Positions 17,888 through 27,399 of a DNA stretch of 64,000 nt are shown piece by piece; within the stretch, counting starts at the first letter, position 1, and every line of letters starts with the position of its first letter. The DNA is from Algimonas arctica. Lineage in GTDB: Bacteria; Pseudomonadota; Alphaproteobacteria; Caulobacterales; Maricaulaceae. The position numbers and the translations under genes were made by a program. The notes under the pieces were generated by a model. It made no database searches. It was not told where the DNA came from and was given only the letters and a program-made list of their open reading frames with translations. The stretch spans positions 124,001-188,000 of the forward strand of contig NZ_BMZH01000005.1 of assembly GCF_014652695.1 (NCBI RefSeq), given 5' to 3'.

Positions 17888-20845
17888 ATGACCACTGCGC
17901 CCTCCACACCCGAGCCCCGCGACTATCGCGACACACTGTTCCTGCCCAAGACGGATTTTCCGATGCGCGCTGGCCTGCCGAAGGCTGAACCCAAGTGGAT
18001 TGAATTTTGGAATGAGCAGAAGCTTTACCAAACGCTACGCGAACAAAGCGAAGGCCGCGAGAGCTACACGTTGCATGACGGCCCGCCCTACGCCAACGGC
18101 CACATCCATATGGGCACGGCGCTCAATAAAATCCTCAAAGACCTGATCAACCGCAGCCACCAAATGCTCGGCCTGAACGCCAATTATGTGCCCGGTTGGG
18201 ATTGCCACGGCCTGCCGATTGAATGGAAAGTCGAAGAAGAATTCCGCGCCAAGGGTAAGTCCAAAGATGACGTCAAACCGTCCGAATTTCGCGCCCGCTG
18301 TCGTGAATATGCGAAACAATGGGTCGACGTGCAAAGCGACGAGTTTCAACGCCTCGGCGTCGTCGGCGATTGGGAAAACCCCTATTTGACCATGCGGTTC
18401 GAGAGTGAAGCCGTGATCTGCGGCGAACTGCTCAAGATCGCCCAATCCGGCCAGCTCTATCGCGGCTCAAAGCCGATCATGTGGAGCCCGGTGGAACAGA
18501 CGGCTTTGGCCGAAGCGGAAGTCGAGTATGCGGACCGCAAGGTCAGCCAGATTTATGTTCGATTTCCTGTTCGAAAAGACACTCCAAACATCGTGGTCGT
18601 AGGCGATGGCGCTGATATTTCACCTACGATTGCAAAACAAAATGCCTTGAACGAGAAAGACTATTCGGTCGTTATTTGGACGACGACGCCTTGGACTATC
18701 CCTGCGAATAGAGCCGTCTCCTATTCACAGTCTATCAGGTACGGACTTTACGAAATCGAAGAGTTGGAAGATGTTGAATTTACATTAGGACAAAATATCG
18801 GCGACAAGTTGATTGTGGCCGACGATTTGTGGGAAACGGTTTCAAAATCGAGCTTTATCAGATCGGGTAAACGCTTGTTTGAAATTAATGCTGCCGACTT
18901 GGGACAAATGGTTCTCGACCATCCTTTGCGTAAGGGCGATGACTTTAACTTCCCCGTCCCCATGCTCAAAGGCGACCACGTCACCGCCGACGCCGGCACG
19001 GGCTTCGTCCACACCGCGCCGTCCCACGGCGAGGACGACTATATGGTCTGGATGAGCAATGGCGATAAGCTGGTCAGCCTTGGCATCGACCCCGCTGTCC
19101 CCATGACGCTTGACGATAAGGGTTGCTACACGGATGTCATGCCGGAGCGCTTCCAAGGCCTCGACGTGATCCGCACATCGGGCAAGAAACGCGGGCAAGA
19201 CGGCAAGGCCAATGGCGAGGTGATCAAAGCCCTCGTCGAGTCCGGCAATCTGCTGGCCCGCGCGCCGATGACGCTACGCGACGCGCACTCATGGCGCTCC
19301 AAAGCCCCCGTCATCCGCCGCGCCACGCCGCAATGGTTTATCAGCATGTCCAAAGAGGGCCTGCGCGACAAAGCGCTAGCCGAGATCGACAAGACGCAAT
19401 TTTGGCCGGATCGCGGGCGCAACCGCATCGGCGCGATGGTGCGGGATCGTCCTGACTGGCTGATCTCTCGCCAGCGCAATTGGGGCGTGCCGATCACGCT
19501 GATCGTTGGCCCGAATGGCGAGCTGCATACAGAACGATCCGACGCCGACGCGATCAATGCGCGCATCTTAGAGGCGGTCTATCATCAGGGCGTGGATGGC
19601 TGGTTCGAAACCCCGCTGGACGACCTCATGCCCGATAATAATGCGGGCTGGACCAAGGTCACAGATATTCTCGACGTCTGGTTTGATAGTGGCTGCACCC
19701 ATGCGTTCTGCCTCAAACAACGTGACGACCTACCCGACCGCGCCGACCTGTATATGGAGGGGTCCGACCAACACCGCGGCTGGTTCCAATCCTCGCTGAT
19801 GGAGAGCTGTGCGGTTTACAGCGAAGCACCCTATAAGGGCATCCTCACGCACGGTTTCGTGGTCGACGCCAAGGGCCTAAAAATGTCCAAGAGCCTCGGC
19901 AATGTCATGGCGCCTGAAGACCTGATCAAGAAATTCGGCGCGGATATCGTCCGCCTCTGGGTCGCCAGTTCCGACGTCACCGAAGAAATTCGCATCTCGG
20001 ACGAAGTCATCAAAACCAACACTGATAGCTACCGCAAATTGCGCAACACGCTGCGCTATATGATCGGTGCGCTCGACGGCTATGACGACAGCGAAGAGGT
20101 CGCCTATGACGACATGCCCGCGCTGGAACGCTGGGTGTTGCACCGTTTGCATGAACTGGGCAGCGAGCATGAAGCGCTGGTCCGCGACCATGATCACCGC
20201 ACGATTTTCTCGAAACTGTTTAATTTCTGCACCAATGATCTCTCCGCTTTTTACTTCGATATTCGCAAGGATGCGCTTTATTGTGATCCACTCGACAGCA
20301 CACGCCGACGGGCCTGCCTCACGGTCATGAACGCGCTATTCGAGCGCCTGACCACATGGCTCGCGCCGATCTTGTGCTTCACGATGGAAGAAGTGTGGCA
20401 AGCCCGCCGTCCGGGGACGTCTGTGCATTTGGAAACGTTCCGGGATTGTCCGGAGAGTTGGAAGGACGCGGCCTTGTTCGCGCAAATGGCCAAAGTCCGC
20501 ACCGCGCGGGAATTAGTCAATGAGACCATTGAACCCCTGCGCCGAGAGAAAGTGATCAAGTCGAGCCTTGAAGCCGACGTCACAGTGCCGGACGCCGGAC
20601 TAGACGATGCGCTGTTCGCATTGGGCATTGTGATCGCCAATGACTACGCCATCCCAGCCGAGCCCACCGACACACTGGCCGACTACCTCATTGTGTCCTC
20701 TGCCGCCCTCGGTGACGCGATGTCAGTCGCTGATTTGAAAGAGACGGATGCGAAGAAGTGTCTCCGTAGTTGGAAATATTTCTACGGTGATGGCGAGATC
20801 ACGCCGCGTGATGCCGTGGCGGTAGAAGCACTAGACGCGCAATAA
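17888..20845 (+). CDS. ileS: Isoleucyl-tRNA synthetase
   Basis: 985 residues. Charges tRNA-Ile and edits misactivated valine. The class I motif HIHMG is at 72-76 (PYANGHIHMGTALNKI) and KMSKS near 664 (KGLKMSKSLGNV). The CP1 editing domain contains WTTTPWTIPANRA and GTGFVHTAPSHGEDDY. The anticodon-binding domain follows from about 700. Part of CP1, nucleotides about 18541-18950, has much lower GC and different codon choice from the rest of the gene, although the reading frame and family motifs are intact. The C-terminus lacks an obvious zinc knuckle. Confidence 0.96.
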   Translation: MTTAPSTPEPRDYRDTLFLPKTDFPMRAGLPKAEPKWIEFWNEQKLYQTLREQSEGRESYTLHDGPPYANGHIHMGTALNKILKDLINRSHQMLGLNANYVPGWDCHGLPIEWKVEEEFRAKGKSKDDVKPSEFRARCREYAKQWVDVQSDEFQRLGVVGDWENPYLTMRFESEAVICGELLKIAQSGQLYRGSKPIMWSPVEQTALAEAEVEYADRKVSQIYVRFPVRKDTPNIVVVGDGADISPTIAKQNALNEKDYSVVIWTTTPWTIPANRAVSYSQSIRYGLYEIEELEDVEFTLGQNIGDKLIVADDLWETVSKSSFIRSGKRLFEINAADLGQMVLDHPLRKGDDFNFPVPMLKGDHVTADAGTGFVHTAPSHGEDDYMVWMSNGDKLVSLGIDPAVPMTLDDKGCYTDVMPERFQGLDVIRTSGKKRGQDGKANGEVIKALVESGNLLARAPMTLRDAHSWRSKAPVIRRATPQWFISMSKEGLRDKALAEIDKTQFWPDRGRNRIGAMVRDRPDWLISRQRNWGVPITLIVGPNGELHTERSDADAINARILEAVYHQGVDGWFETPLDDLMPDNNAGWTKVTDILDVWFDSGCTHAFCLKQRDDLPDRADLYMEGSDQHRGWFQSSLMESCAVYSEAPYKGILTHGFVVDAKGLKMSKSLGNVMAPEDLIKKFGADIVRLWVASSDVTEEIRISDEVIKTNTDSYRKLRNTLRYMIGALDGYDDSEEVAYDDMPALERWVLHRLHELGSEHEALVRDHDHRTIFSKLFNFCTNDLSAFYFDIRKDALYCDPLDSTRRRACLTVMNALFERLTTWLAPILCFTMEEVWQARRPGTSVHLETFRDCPESWKDAALFAQMAKVRTARELVNETIEPLRREKVIKSSLEADVTVPDAGLDDALFALGIVIANDYAIPAEPTDTLADYLIVSSAALGDAMSVADLKETDAKKCLRSWKYFYGDGEITPRDAVAVEALDAQ
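18541..18950 (+). other. Low-GC segment inside ileS (CP1 editing domain)
   Basis: By hand count, four of the 60-base lines between 18601 and 18900 are 38-43% GC, while the lines just after 18960 are about two-thirds GC. Codons such as ATA-, TTA- and AGA-type choices (aga tcg, tct atc agg, aat aga gcc) appear here and are rare in the flanks. The change is abrupt at both ends. It looks like gene conversion or recombination with a foreign ileS, or relaxed codon selection in a variable insert. Confidence 0.6.
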
Positions 20846-20850
20846 AGCTT

Positions 20851-20934
20851 CCGCTCATCCCGACGAAAGTCGGGATCCAGGCTAGCGCCAGTATGCAATT
20901 TGAGCTGGATCCCGACTTTCGTCGGGATGAGCGG
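20851..20934. repeat. 30-bp perfect inverted repeat (REP-like hairpin pair)
   Basis: Arms at 20851-20880 and 20905-20934 are perfect reverse complements, separated by 24 bases. Each arm also folds by itself: CCCGAC-GAAA-GTCGGG, a 6-bp stem with a GNRA-type loop. It sits between the stop codons of convergent ileS and the CoA-transferase gene. This layout (two small hairpins in opposite orientation) is that of a REP/BIME-type element, and it may also end transcription. Confidence 0.85.
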
Positions 20935-20960
20935 CGATAAGTCGGGATGAGCGGCGATAA
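20921..20960. repeat. Tandem direct repeat, 2 x 20 bp
   Basis: The 20 bases at 20921-20940 are repeated exactly at 20941-20960. The first copy overlaps the right arm of the inverted repeat, so the tail of the REP-like element has been duplicated, probably by slippage. Confidence 0.9.
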
Positions 20961-20968
20961 GGTGTAAG

Positions 20969-22123
20969 CTACGTCTTGAGGTCATCCTCCGGCATCGCCT
21001 TACCCGCATGGCGCACAGAGCCGGGTGTCTTGCTGAGTTTCGGGAATACACCTTGCATCGGCACTAGGCCGTAGCGGTCGCTTTCCACCGTTATGACCGC
21101 GTCGCGCGCGGCGTAGTGCGGATCGGCGAGCATATCGGCGGCACGGTAGAGTTTGCTGCACGGGACACCGTGAGCGTCCATCACCCTTTGAACCTCGTCC
21201 GCCCTATGCGCTGACGTCCAGTCGGTAATTCGCGCGTCCAGTTCCGCTTGGTTCGCCCCGCGCGCCACATGGTCGGCATAGCGCGGATCAGTCGCCAGTT
21301 CTGGCGCGCCCATGGCGTCCGCAAGCCGTCCAAACACGGTGTCTTGGTTCGCGCCAATCACGACCTGCCCATCGGCGCAGTCATAGATATTGGAGGGCGC
21401 AATACCGGGTAGATAGCTGCCCGTGCGCTGGCGCACAAAATTCTCAATCGCGTGTTCGGGAATGGTTGCTTCCATCAGCGCCAGCACAGACTCATAGATG
21501 CTGGCGTCGACCACCTGCCCTTCACCCGTCCGCTCGCGGTGATGCAGCGCGGTCAGCGCGCCCATCATCGCGAACATCCCCGCAAGGCTGTCACCGAGGC
21601 TAATGCCTGCCCGCGCAGGCTTGCGATCCGGATCCCCAATCAACGCGCGCAGCCCGCCCATGGCTTCACCGACAGACGCATAGCCCGCGCGTTTGGCGTA
21701 AGGCCCCGTCTGGCCATAACCCGACACGCGCACCATGATCAGACCGGGGTTGAGCGCGGACAGCACATCATAGCCCAGACCCCATTTTTCCATCGTGCCG
21801 GGGCGGAAGTTTTCGATCAATATGTCGGCATCCGCGACAATCGCCTTCAGCGCCGCCTGCCCGGCGGGCTCGCGCAGGTTCAAAAACACGCTATCTTTGT
21901 TGCGGCCCAAAATTTCCCATGACAGCGGATAGCCCGCGCGGCCCCACGTCCGCATTGGATCGCCAATGCCGGGTTGTTCGACTTTGATGACCTGCGCACC
22001 ATGATCCGCCAGCAATTGCCCACAGAACGGCCCCGCGATCAGCTGTGCGCATTCAATGACCTTGAGGTCCGTCAGCGCGCCTTGTCGTGTGGAGGATCGA
22101 TCGGGGTTAGGAGGTGTTGTCAT
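20969..22123 (-). CDS. CaiB/BaiF family (class III) CoA-transferase
   Basis: 384 residues. Opens with LTDLKVIECAQLIAGPFCGQLLADHGAQVIKVE and continues NKDSVFLNLREPAGQAALKAIVADADILIENFRPGTMEKWGLGYD (cited in pieces), both diagnostic of the family. The expected catalytic Asp is in ISLGDSLAGMFAMMGAL. Such enzymes move CoA between carboxylic acids (formyl/oxalate, carnitine, succinate to itaconate or mesaconate); the substrate cannot be told. The ATG at 22123 has GAGGGGCGG upstream, better than the frame opening at 22180. Confidence 0.92.
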   Translation of the reverse strand: MTTPPNPDRSSTRQGALTDLKVIECAQLIAGPFCGQLLADHGAQVIKVEQPGIGDPMRTWGRAGYPLSWEILGRNKDSVFLNLREPAGQAALKAIVADADILIENFRPGTMEKWGLGYDVLSALNPGLIMVRVSGYGQTGPYAKRAGYASVGEAMGGLRALIGDPDRKPARAGISLGDSLAGMFAMMGALTALHHRERTGEGQVVDASIYESVLALMEATIPEHAIENFVRQRTGSYLPGIAPSNIYDCADGQVVIGANQDTVFGRLADAMGAPELATDPRYADHVARGANQAELDARITDWTSAHRADEVQRVMDAHGVPCSKLYRAADMLADPHYAARDAVITVESDRYGLVPMQGVFPKLSKTPGSVRHAGKAMPEDDLKT

Positions 22124-22154
22124 ATTACCGCCCCTCGCGGGAGACGCAGGATCG

Positions 22155-22601
22155 TTACAAACGGTCCGGCGTATAATCATCAGATCGGCGCAGCTCGTTT
22201 AGCCCAACAGGCACAACGCAGCCAATTACCCAAATATCATAGACCCGGTGATCCAGCGCAGACACGGCTGGCCGCGAGCCATACATCCAGCCAGAGAACA
22301 ACCGCTCGCCCTCGGCATCTTCGCTACCATCTTCCATCAGGCGGCGATCATCGACCTGCAAGAAAGCATAGGTTTCAGGCAAAGACGTCGGCGGGGTTTT
22401 TTCGCAATGTTTCGCGTGGATTGTCAGGCTACCAAAATCGAGGCTCTCGCCGATCGGCACAGTATAATCAAAAGTTCGCGCTGTGACTTTGTCGAGCGCC
22501 CGCAGCTGCACCGCCTCGCCCATCAAATTAGGCTCCACCGTGGCCGCGCTCACCATAACCGGGAGCGCTAGAATGGCGGAAAGGGTCAGCAGGCGACGCA
22601 T
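22155..22601 (-). CDS. DUF2155 domain periplasmic protein
   Basis: 148 residues from MRRLLTLSAILALPVMVSA (signal peptide). The DUF2155 core has LRALDKVTARTFDYTVPIGESLDFGSLTI, CEKTPP, AFLQVDD and FSGWMYGSRPAVSALDHRVYDIWVIGC. Two conserved cysteines may form a disulfide. Family function is unknown; it is almost always next to the NDUFA12-like gene in alphaproteobacteria, as here (13 bp apart). I start at 22601 because the longer frame overlaps the upstream gene. Confidence 0.88.
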   Translation of the reverse strand: MRRLLTLSAILALPVMVSAATVEPNLMGEAVQLRALDKVTARTFDYTVPIGESLDFGSLTIHAKHCEKTPPTSLPETYAFLQVDDRRLMEDGSEDAEGERLFSGWMYGSRPAVSALDHRVYDIWVIGCVVPVGLNELRRSDDYTPDRL

Positions 22602-22614
22602 CAGTGACGTTGTC

Positions 22615-23019
22615 CTAATCACCGGGCGTCCAGGCTTCATAATCCGCAGCAACCTGGTCCCGCTTTGCGCCGCGATCCAGTGACCCTTTGGGCTTATACG
22701 CCATCGGCGTACCGGTCATATTGGGTTTGTGCGGAAGCTGCCAATCGTGGCGTTTAATTTTTAGCTCGTCGGGCTTCTCATCATAGGTATGGTGCAACCA
22801 ACCATGCCATTCAGCCGCGATTGTTGTCGGATCGGCGTAGCCTTTATAGATCACCCAGCGGCGCGTGCGGCCTTCATATTCCGGGCTGGCTTTTTTGGCT
22901 TCGTGATAGCTATTGCCAAACGCGTCTTCACCAACTTTTGTAAAGTTGCGTTTGACCGACAGAAATGTCCCCGGCGTCGCGCCGTTCCACCAAGTAAAGA
23001 TGCGGGCAAAGAATTGCAT
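22615..23019 (-). CDS. NADH:ubiquinone oxidoreductase accessory subunit NDUFA12 (B17.2) family
   Basis: 134 residues from MQFFARIFTWWNGATPGTF. Family marks: VGEDAFGNSYHEAK, RRWVIYKGYADPTTIAAEWHGWLHH and HKPNMTGTP near the C-terminus. In alphaproteobacteria and mitochondria this is a supernumerary subunit of complex I on its cytosolic/matrix arm. It is one of the best phylogenetic markers in the window. The frame can be extended to 23142 but that part has no similarity. It is probably cotranscribed with the DUF2155 gene. Confidence 0.92.
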   Translation of the reverse strand: MQFFARIFTWWNGATPGTFLSVKRNFTKVGEDAFGNSYHEAKKASPEYEGRTRRWVIYKGYADPTTIAAEWHGWLHHTYDEKPDELKIKRHDWQLPHKPNMTGTPMAYKPKGSLDRGAKRDQVAADYEAWTPGD

Positions 23020-23204
23020 ATGAGTCGTGTCCGTTTCGGGTTCGCAAGCCTTATGCCCGCCGTAGCTTGGCGCGTAAAGCGGATTGGTGACGGGAATGTG
23101 GCATGTAGAGACCTTTAACAGCCCAATAACCATCACTGCCAAAATACTGGTTCCTTACGACTCCGTAAGTAGTAGCCCACGCGACATGTGATCATAACAC
23201 GGTC

Positions 23205-24113
23205 GTGAGCTATTACTCCCATCCAGCTACAGTGTCCCTGCTCGGCGTCGCACTGCTGTCTCTGCCTGTATCGGCAGCCGCGCAGTTGCGCGTCGACACA
23301 CGGATCGTCGCCTCATCCTCGTCCTGCGCGCAATGCGATTTATCGGGCAAACGGATGAATGGCATGACACTCAAAAATGCCAATTTCTCCGGGTCGCTCT
23401 TCAATAATTCCAACCTGTCCGGCGGTAAGCTGCATGGATCGGACCTGACCGGCGCGCATTTCCGCAAGGCGATGCTCTATGGTGTCACGGGCGAACAAGT
23501 CATCATGCGCGGCGCGGTCTTGGAAGACGCAACGTTAACAGAAGCGAACCTGTCCCACTCATCAATGCGCCAAGCCAATCTGCACCGCGCAGAAATGGCG
23601 CGCGGCGTGTTTCGCGATGATGATTTTCAATCGGCCAATTTGATTGGCGCGTCGGCTACATCGGCTGATTTCACCCGCTCTAATTTCGATCGCGCCCGGC
23701 TTGATAATATCGATCTGACAGACGCGACATTGGACGCCGGACAATTCACGGGTGTTCGCTTCGGCTTTGCCAATTTTGAAAACGCCACACTCAAGGATAC
23801 AAATTTCTCTGATGCCGATCTCACCCACGTGGTCGGCCTCACCCAAGTCCAATTGGACACGGCCTGCGGGAACATGAACACCCGCTTGCCGGACGGTTTA
23901 AGCCTCGGCTATTGCGACGGCGCGATGAGCGCCGCACCGCGCCCGCATCCCCCGCACCATCCGCGCGAAATGAAGTCCGCCATACAAGGATTGGACCGCG
24001 CTATACTGGATGTTGAAACTTTACTGGCTGTGCAAACAGACGCCCCAACGCGTAAACGGTTGCAACGCGTTCACCGCGATTTGACGCAGTCGCGTGAGGC
24101 CATGCGACGTTAG
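23205..24113 (+). CDS. Secreted pentapeptide-repeat protein
   Basis: 302 residues, GTG start. Signal peptide ends PVSAAAQ. Residues about 45-225 are A(D/N)LxX pentapeptide repeats (KNANFSGSLFNNSNLSGGKL, GSDLTGAHFRKAML, EANLSHSSMRQANLHRAEMA), which fold into a right-handed four-sided beta-helix. CAQCDLSG just before the helix may be a disulfide or metal site. The C-terminal part has a His/Pro patch (PRPHPPHHPRE) and a helical tail. Target unknown; secretion argues against a gyrase-protecting Qnr-type role. Confidence 0.85.
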   Translation: MSYYSHPATVSLLGVALLSLPVSAAAQLRVDTRIVASSSSCAQCDLSGKRMNGMTLKNANFSGSLFNNSNLSGGKLHGSDLTGAHFRKAMLYGVTGEQVIMRGAVLEDATLTEANLSHSSMRQANLHRAEMARGVFRDDDFQSANLIGASATSADFTRSNFDRARLDNIDLTDATLDAGQFTGVRFGFANFENATLKDTNFSDADLTHVVGLTQVQLDTACGNMNTRLPDGLSLGYCDGAMSAAPRPHPPHHPREMKSAIQGLDRAILDVETLLAVQTDAPTRKRLQRVHRDLTQSREAMRR

Positions 24114-24135
24114 AGCCCAAAACAATACCCCCACG

Positions 24136-24165
24136 AAAAAGCCGCCTCACAGGGCGGCTTTTTTT
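24136..24165. terminator. Bidirectional rho-independent terminator
   Basis: AAAAAGCCGCC-tcacag-GGCGGCTTTTTTT between convergent genes (pentapeptide protein and aspS). Confidence 0.9.
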
Positions 24166-24187
24166 ATGCGCATTTAAGAAAGACCGC

Positions 24188-26005
24188 CTACGTGTCTTTA
24201 TCAACCGGCACTAATTTCAGGTGCAGTTCTTTCAACAACGCCGCATCCACTTCGGCGGGTGCGTTCATCATCAAATCTTGCGCCTGACCGTTCATCGGGA
24301 ACAAGATGACGTCGCGGATTGTGTCCACGCCCGCGAGCAACATGACGATCCGGTCAACACCTGGTGCGATACCGCCGTGTGGCGGGGCGCCGTATTTAAA
24401 CGCATTGATCATGCCCGCAAATTCGGTGTCGACGACGTCTTTGGTGTAGCCGGCCAGCTCAAACGCTTTGTACATAATTTCCGGCTTGTGGTTCCGGATC
24501 GCGCCAGAGCTCAGCTCAACGCCGTTACAAACGATGTCATATTGCCACGCCAGCAGATCCAGTTGTTTTTCGACCGTATCAGCCGCTTGCAAGGCGGCCA
24601 TGCCGCCTTGTGGCATAGAGAATGGGTTGTGGCTGAATTCGACCTTTTTGGCGTCTTCGTCCCATTCATACATCGGGAAATCGACGATCCAACAGAACTT
24701 GAAAATGCCGTCTTCGATGAGGTCGAGGTCTGCGGCAACCTTATTACGGGCATGCCCCGCCAATTTGGCCGCGTCGAGCGGTTTGCCAGCAGAGAAGAAC
24801 ACGCCGTCCCCGGCCTTTAGGCCCATATGGCCCAGCAACGCCGCCAAGTGATCGGGATCGAAATTCTTGAGCGCCGGATCCGGACTGACAACTTTACCGT
24901 CTTCTTCGCGAAGACGCGCATAGCCAAGTCCGGGCGCCTGCATTTCCTTCTTGGCCCACTTGTCGAGACTATCGAAGAATTTTCGGCTTTGACTGTCTGT
25001 GGCGCCAGGGGCGGGAATAGCGATAACCTTGCCGCCGCCCTTTGTGATCTTGGCGAAAATGCCGAAACCCGTCTTGGACTCGTCCGTGAAGAACTCTGAT
25101 ACATCGGATAGCTCAAACGGAATACGCAGGTCCGGCTTGTCCGTGCCGTATTTCTCCATCGACTCCAAATAAGGAATACGCGGGAACGGCGTCTCGACCG
25201 TACGACCGTCGGCGAATTCCTCGAACACGCCCGCCATGACAGGCTCAATCGCGGAGAATACGTCTTCTTGCGTCACGAAGCTCATCTCGACATCGAGTTG
25301 ATAGAACTCACCCGGCGAGCGATCGGCGCGCGCGTCTTCGTCGCGGAAACACGGCGCGATTTGGAAGTAACGATCAAAGCCCGCGACCATGATCAACTGT
25401 TTGAACTGCTGCGGCGCTTGCGGCAGCGCGTAAAATTTACCGGGATTCAGACGCGATGGGACAAGGAAATCGCGCGCGCCTTCGGGCGAGCTGGCGGTCA
25501 AGATCGGGGTTTGAAACTCCGTGAAGCCTTGATCAATCATGCGGCTTCGCAACGAGTTGACGACTTGCCCACGGAGCAGGATGTTCTTGTGCAAAGTTTC
25601 ACGACGTAAATCGAGATAGCGGTGCGTCAGGCGGATATCCTCAGGATAGTCCGGCTCACCAAAGACAGGGAGCGGCAACGGATCGGCGGCGCTCTCGACG
25701 ATGAATTCCATCGCGCGGACTTCGATATCGCCTGTCTCGATTTCAGCGTTCTTGGCGTCCGCATCGCGGGCCAAAACGTCACCAGTGACGGTGATGACAC
25801 TCTCGGCGGTCACGCGTTTAGCGGTCTCGTAAAAATCGGCGGTCGGGTAGATCACGACTTGTGTAAGGCCGTAATGGTCGCGCAAATCGATAAACAAGGC
25901 GTTGGCGTGTTCGCGTTTACGGTGGACCCAGCCGGATAGGCGGGCGGTTTCGCCCACATGATCAGAGCGAAGTTCGTTGCAAGTATGGCTACGGTAGTCG
26001 TGCAT
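24188..26005 (-). CDS. aspS: Aspartyl-tRNA synthetase
   Basis: 605 residues. Class II enzyme charging tRNA-Asp. The N-terminal OB domain has [22 protein letters not shown]. Motif 2 is [19 protein letters not shown]. The bacterial GAD insert lies at about 300-420. Motif 3 is [11 protein letters not shown] near the C-terminus. Length fits bacterial AspRS. The ATG at 26005 ([13 protein letters not shown]) is the normal family start; the open frame continues to 26083. Many alphaproteobacteria use a non-discriminating form that also makes Asp-tRNA-Asn; gatCAB is not visible here. Confidence 0.97.
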   Translation of the reverse strand: MHDYRSHTCNELRSDHVGETARLSGWVHRKREHANALFIDLRDHYGLTQVVIYPTADFYETAKRVTAESVITVTGDVLARDADAKNAEIETGDIEVRAMEFIVESAADPLPLPVFGEPDYPEDIRLTHRYLDLRRETLHKNILLRGQVVNSLRSRMIDQGFTEFQTPILTASSPEGARDFLVPSRLNPGKFYALPQAPQQFKQLIMVAGFDRYFQIAPCFRDEDARADRSPGEFYQLDVEMSFVTQEDVFSAIEPVMAGVFEEFADGRTVETPFPRIPYLESMEKYGTDKPDLRIPFELSDVSEFFTDESKTGFGIFAKITKGGGKVIAIPAPGATDSQSRKFFDSLDKWAKKEMQAPGLGYARLREEDGKVVSPDPALKNFDPDHLAALLGHMGLKAGDGVFFSAGKPLDAAKLAGHARNKVAADLDLIEDGIFKFCWIVDFPMYEWDEDAKKVEFSHNPFSMPQGGMAALQAADTVEKQLDLLAWQYDIVCNGVELSSGAIRNHKPEIMYKAFELAGYTKDVVDTEFAGMINAFKYGAPPHGGIAPGVDRIVMLLAGVDTIRDVILFPMNGQAQDLMMNAPAEVDAALLKELHLKLVPVDKDT

Positions 26006-26114
26006 GGGAAATTTCCGGCAATGGTAAGTCGCGCTGGCCATAACCGTATGACCTCGCGCCTTCAAGCGGCACGGTCTGTTCATCCGTGCGTTTTGCGTTT
26101 ACAGTGGGCCGGAT

Positions 26115-26300
26115 ATGAAAGCGCTCATCCGTCCTCTATTTGTCATCTTCGCGATCTTCCTTATCGGGATGTCGATCCGCCGCGGCATGACGGGCGGCAG
26201 CGTCGATTATGTCAGCCTCGGCCTCGCGATCGCGACCTTAGTCCTCGTGTTCATGGTGAGCCGCTCTGAAAAAGAGGATGATCAGGACGACGCGCCCTGA
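26115..26300 (+). CDS. Small hypothetical membrane protein
   Basis: 61 residues. Two hydrophobic helices (LIRPLFVIFAIFLIGMSI and VSLGLAIATLVLVFMVS) and a charged tail, EKEDDQDDAP. It is divergent from aspS. Its 3' end overlaps the end of the convergent TlyA gene by 19 bp. No family recognised. Confidence 0.6.
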   Translation: MKALIRPLFVIFAIFLIGMSIRRGMTGGSVDYVSLGLAIATLVLVFMVSRSEKEDDQDDAP

Positions 26301-27016
26301 TGCACAGTTTGCAGGCGCACCGCATGCAGCAGATATTCTGAATTTCCAGACCCGCCCTCAATCGGGCTGTCGACTGTCGACACGGTCTGCCACCCCTCAC
26401 CGCGCAACCAGACTTTGACGGCCTCTAACGCCTCTTCTGCGCCGTCCTTCACAATCCCGCCGCGACCGATATTATCGCGTCCGACCTCAAACTGCGGTTT
26501 GACCAACATCACGGCCTCACGGCTCAGTGATAAGGGCACACCCAACACTTTCGACAGCGCGATAAAGCTGGCGTCGCACACCATCAGGTCGAGCATTTCC
26601 GGGAACTGGATCGGGCTGAGCGCGCGCGCGTCTTGGCCTTCCATCGAGATGACCTGCTTATGATCGCGCAGACTGGGGTGAAGCTGATCGCGTCCGACAT
26701 CAACGGCGTAGACCCGCGTCGCACCGCGCCGCAGCAACACATCGGTAAACCCGCCTGTTGAGCTGCCCACATCGAGGCAAATTCGTCCGGCGGGATCAAC
26801 ATTGAATACGTCCAGCGCATGGGCCAGCTTCATCCCGCCGCGCGAAACATACGGGTGAACATCGCCGGACGTGACCTTTGCCCCGTCCGGAATATTCGCC
26901 GAAGGTTTCTTGAGCACGCGTCCGCCGACCTTGACCAAACCGGCCTTTATCGCCGCTTGCGCCCGCGCGCGACTGTCAAAATGACCATGTTCAACGAGGT
27001 AGAGATCAGCGCGCAT
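26282..27016 (-). CDS. tlyA: TlyA-family 2'-O-methyltransferase (S4 + FtsJ-like)
   Basis: 244 residues. An S4 RNA-binding domain at the start (RADLYLVEHGHFDSRARAQAAIKAG) is followed by an FtsJ/RrmJ-like SAM methyltransferase: YVSRGGMKLAHALDVF, LDVGSSTGGFTDVLLRRGA (SAM motif I), DASFIALSKVL and LVKPQFEVGRD. TlyA methylates ribosomal RNA riboses and was first named as a haemolysin. In alphaproteobacteria it often lies downstream of dxs; here dxs is about 4 kb away. I chose ATG 27016; no good ribosome site is visible, and a TTG at 27058 is the alternative. Confidence 0.9.
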   Translation of the reverse strand: MRADLYLVEHGHFDSRARAQAAIKAGLVKVGGRVLKKPSANIPDGAKVTSGDVHPYVSRGGMKLAHALDVFNVDPAGRICLDVGSSTGGFTDVLLRRGATRVYAVDVGRDQLHPSLRDHKQVISMEGQDARALSPIQFPEMLDLMVCDASFIALSKVLGVPLSLSREAVMLVKPQFEVGRDNIGRGGIVKDGAEEALEAVKVWLRGEGWQTVSTVDSPIEGGSGNSEYLLHAVRLQTVHQGASS

Positions 27017-27076
27017 GGGGCTGACTACACGGATCAGCCCAGAAATATAGACGCTCAATACAACGTCTCTGATGGA

Positions 27077-27304
27077 TTACAGGGCTGTATCGCCTTTCAG
27101 CTCACGTTCAATTTTTAAAGCTGATTTGAACAATAGTCTTGTAAAAATGGCGATCGGGATAAGCATTAAGGCTTCCCCAGAATAAAGGATGGGTTTCGGG
27201 GCATGAAGCCCACTCATCAAAAGCCATATGATGGTCATGCACACGGGCGCTAAAATCGCGACCAGAAAAATCGTATTAACGATCGCCCCAAAAACCGCTT
27301 TCAT
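27077..27304 (-). CDS. Small hypothetical membrane protein
   Basis: 75 residues, two membrane helices (IVNTIFLVAILAPVCMTIIWLLM and ALMLIPIAIFTRLLF), with a charged end KIERELKGD. AAAAGGATTAAAC precedes the ATG. No family recognised. Confidence 0.55.
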   Translation of the reverse strand: MKAVFGAIVNTIFLVAILAPVCMTIIWLLMSGLHAPKPILYSGEALMLIPIAIFTRLLFKSALKIERELKGDTAL

Positions 27305-27332
27305 GTTTAATCCTTTTAGTTTGAGAACTCCT

Positions 27333-27370
27333 TTACCCCCCTCAAAATGGGATTGTTTTGAGGGGGGTAA
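27333..27370. terminator. 15-bp perfect inverted repeat, probable terminator-like hairpin
   Basis: TTACCCCCCTCAAAA at 27333-27347 pairs perfectly with 27356-27370 around an 8-base loop. It lies 30 bp after the stop of the minus-strand CBS gene and 29 bp before the start of the small membrane protein. There is no T-run, so it is either a weak terminator or an mRNA-stabilising stem. Confidence 0.6.
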
Positions 27371-27399
27371 TGAGACTTGTTGGAAATATGAGTATCGAC

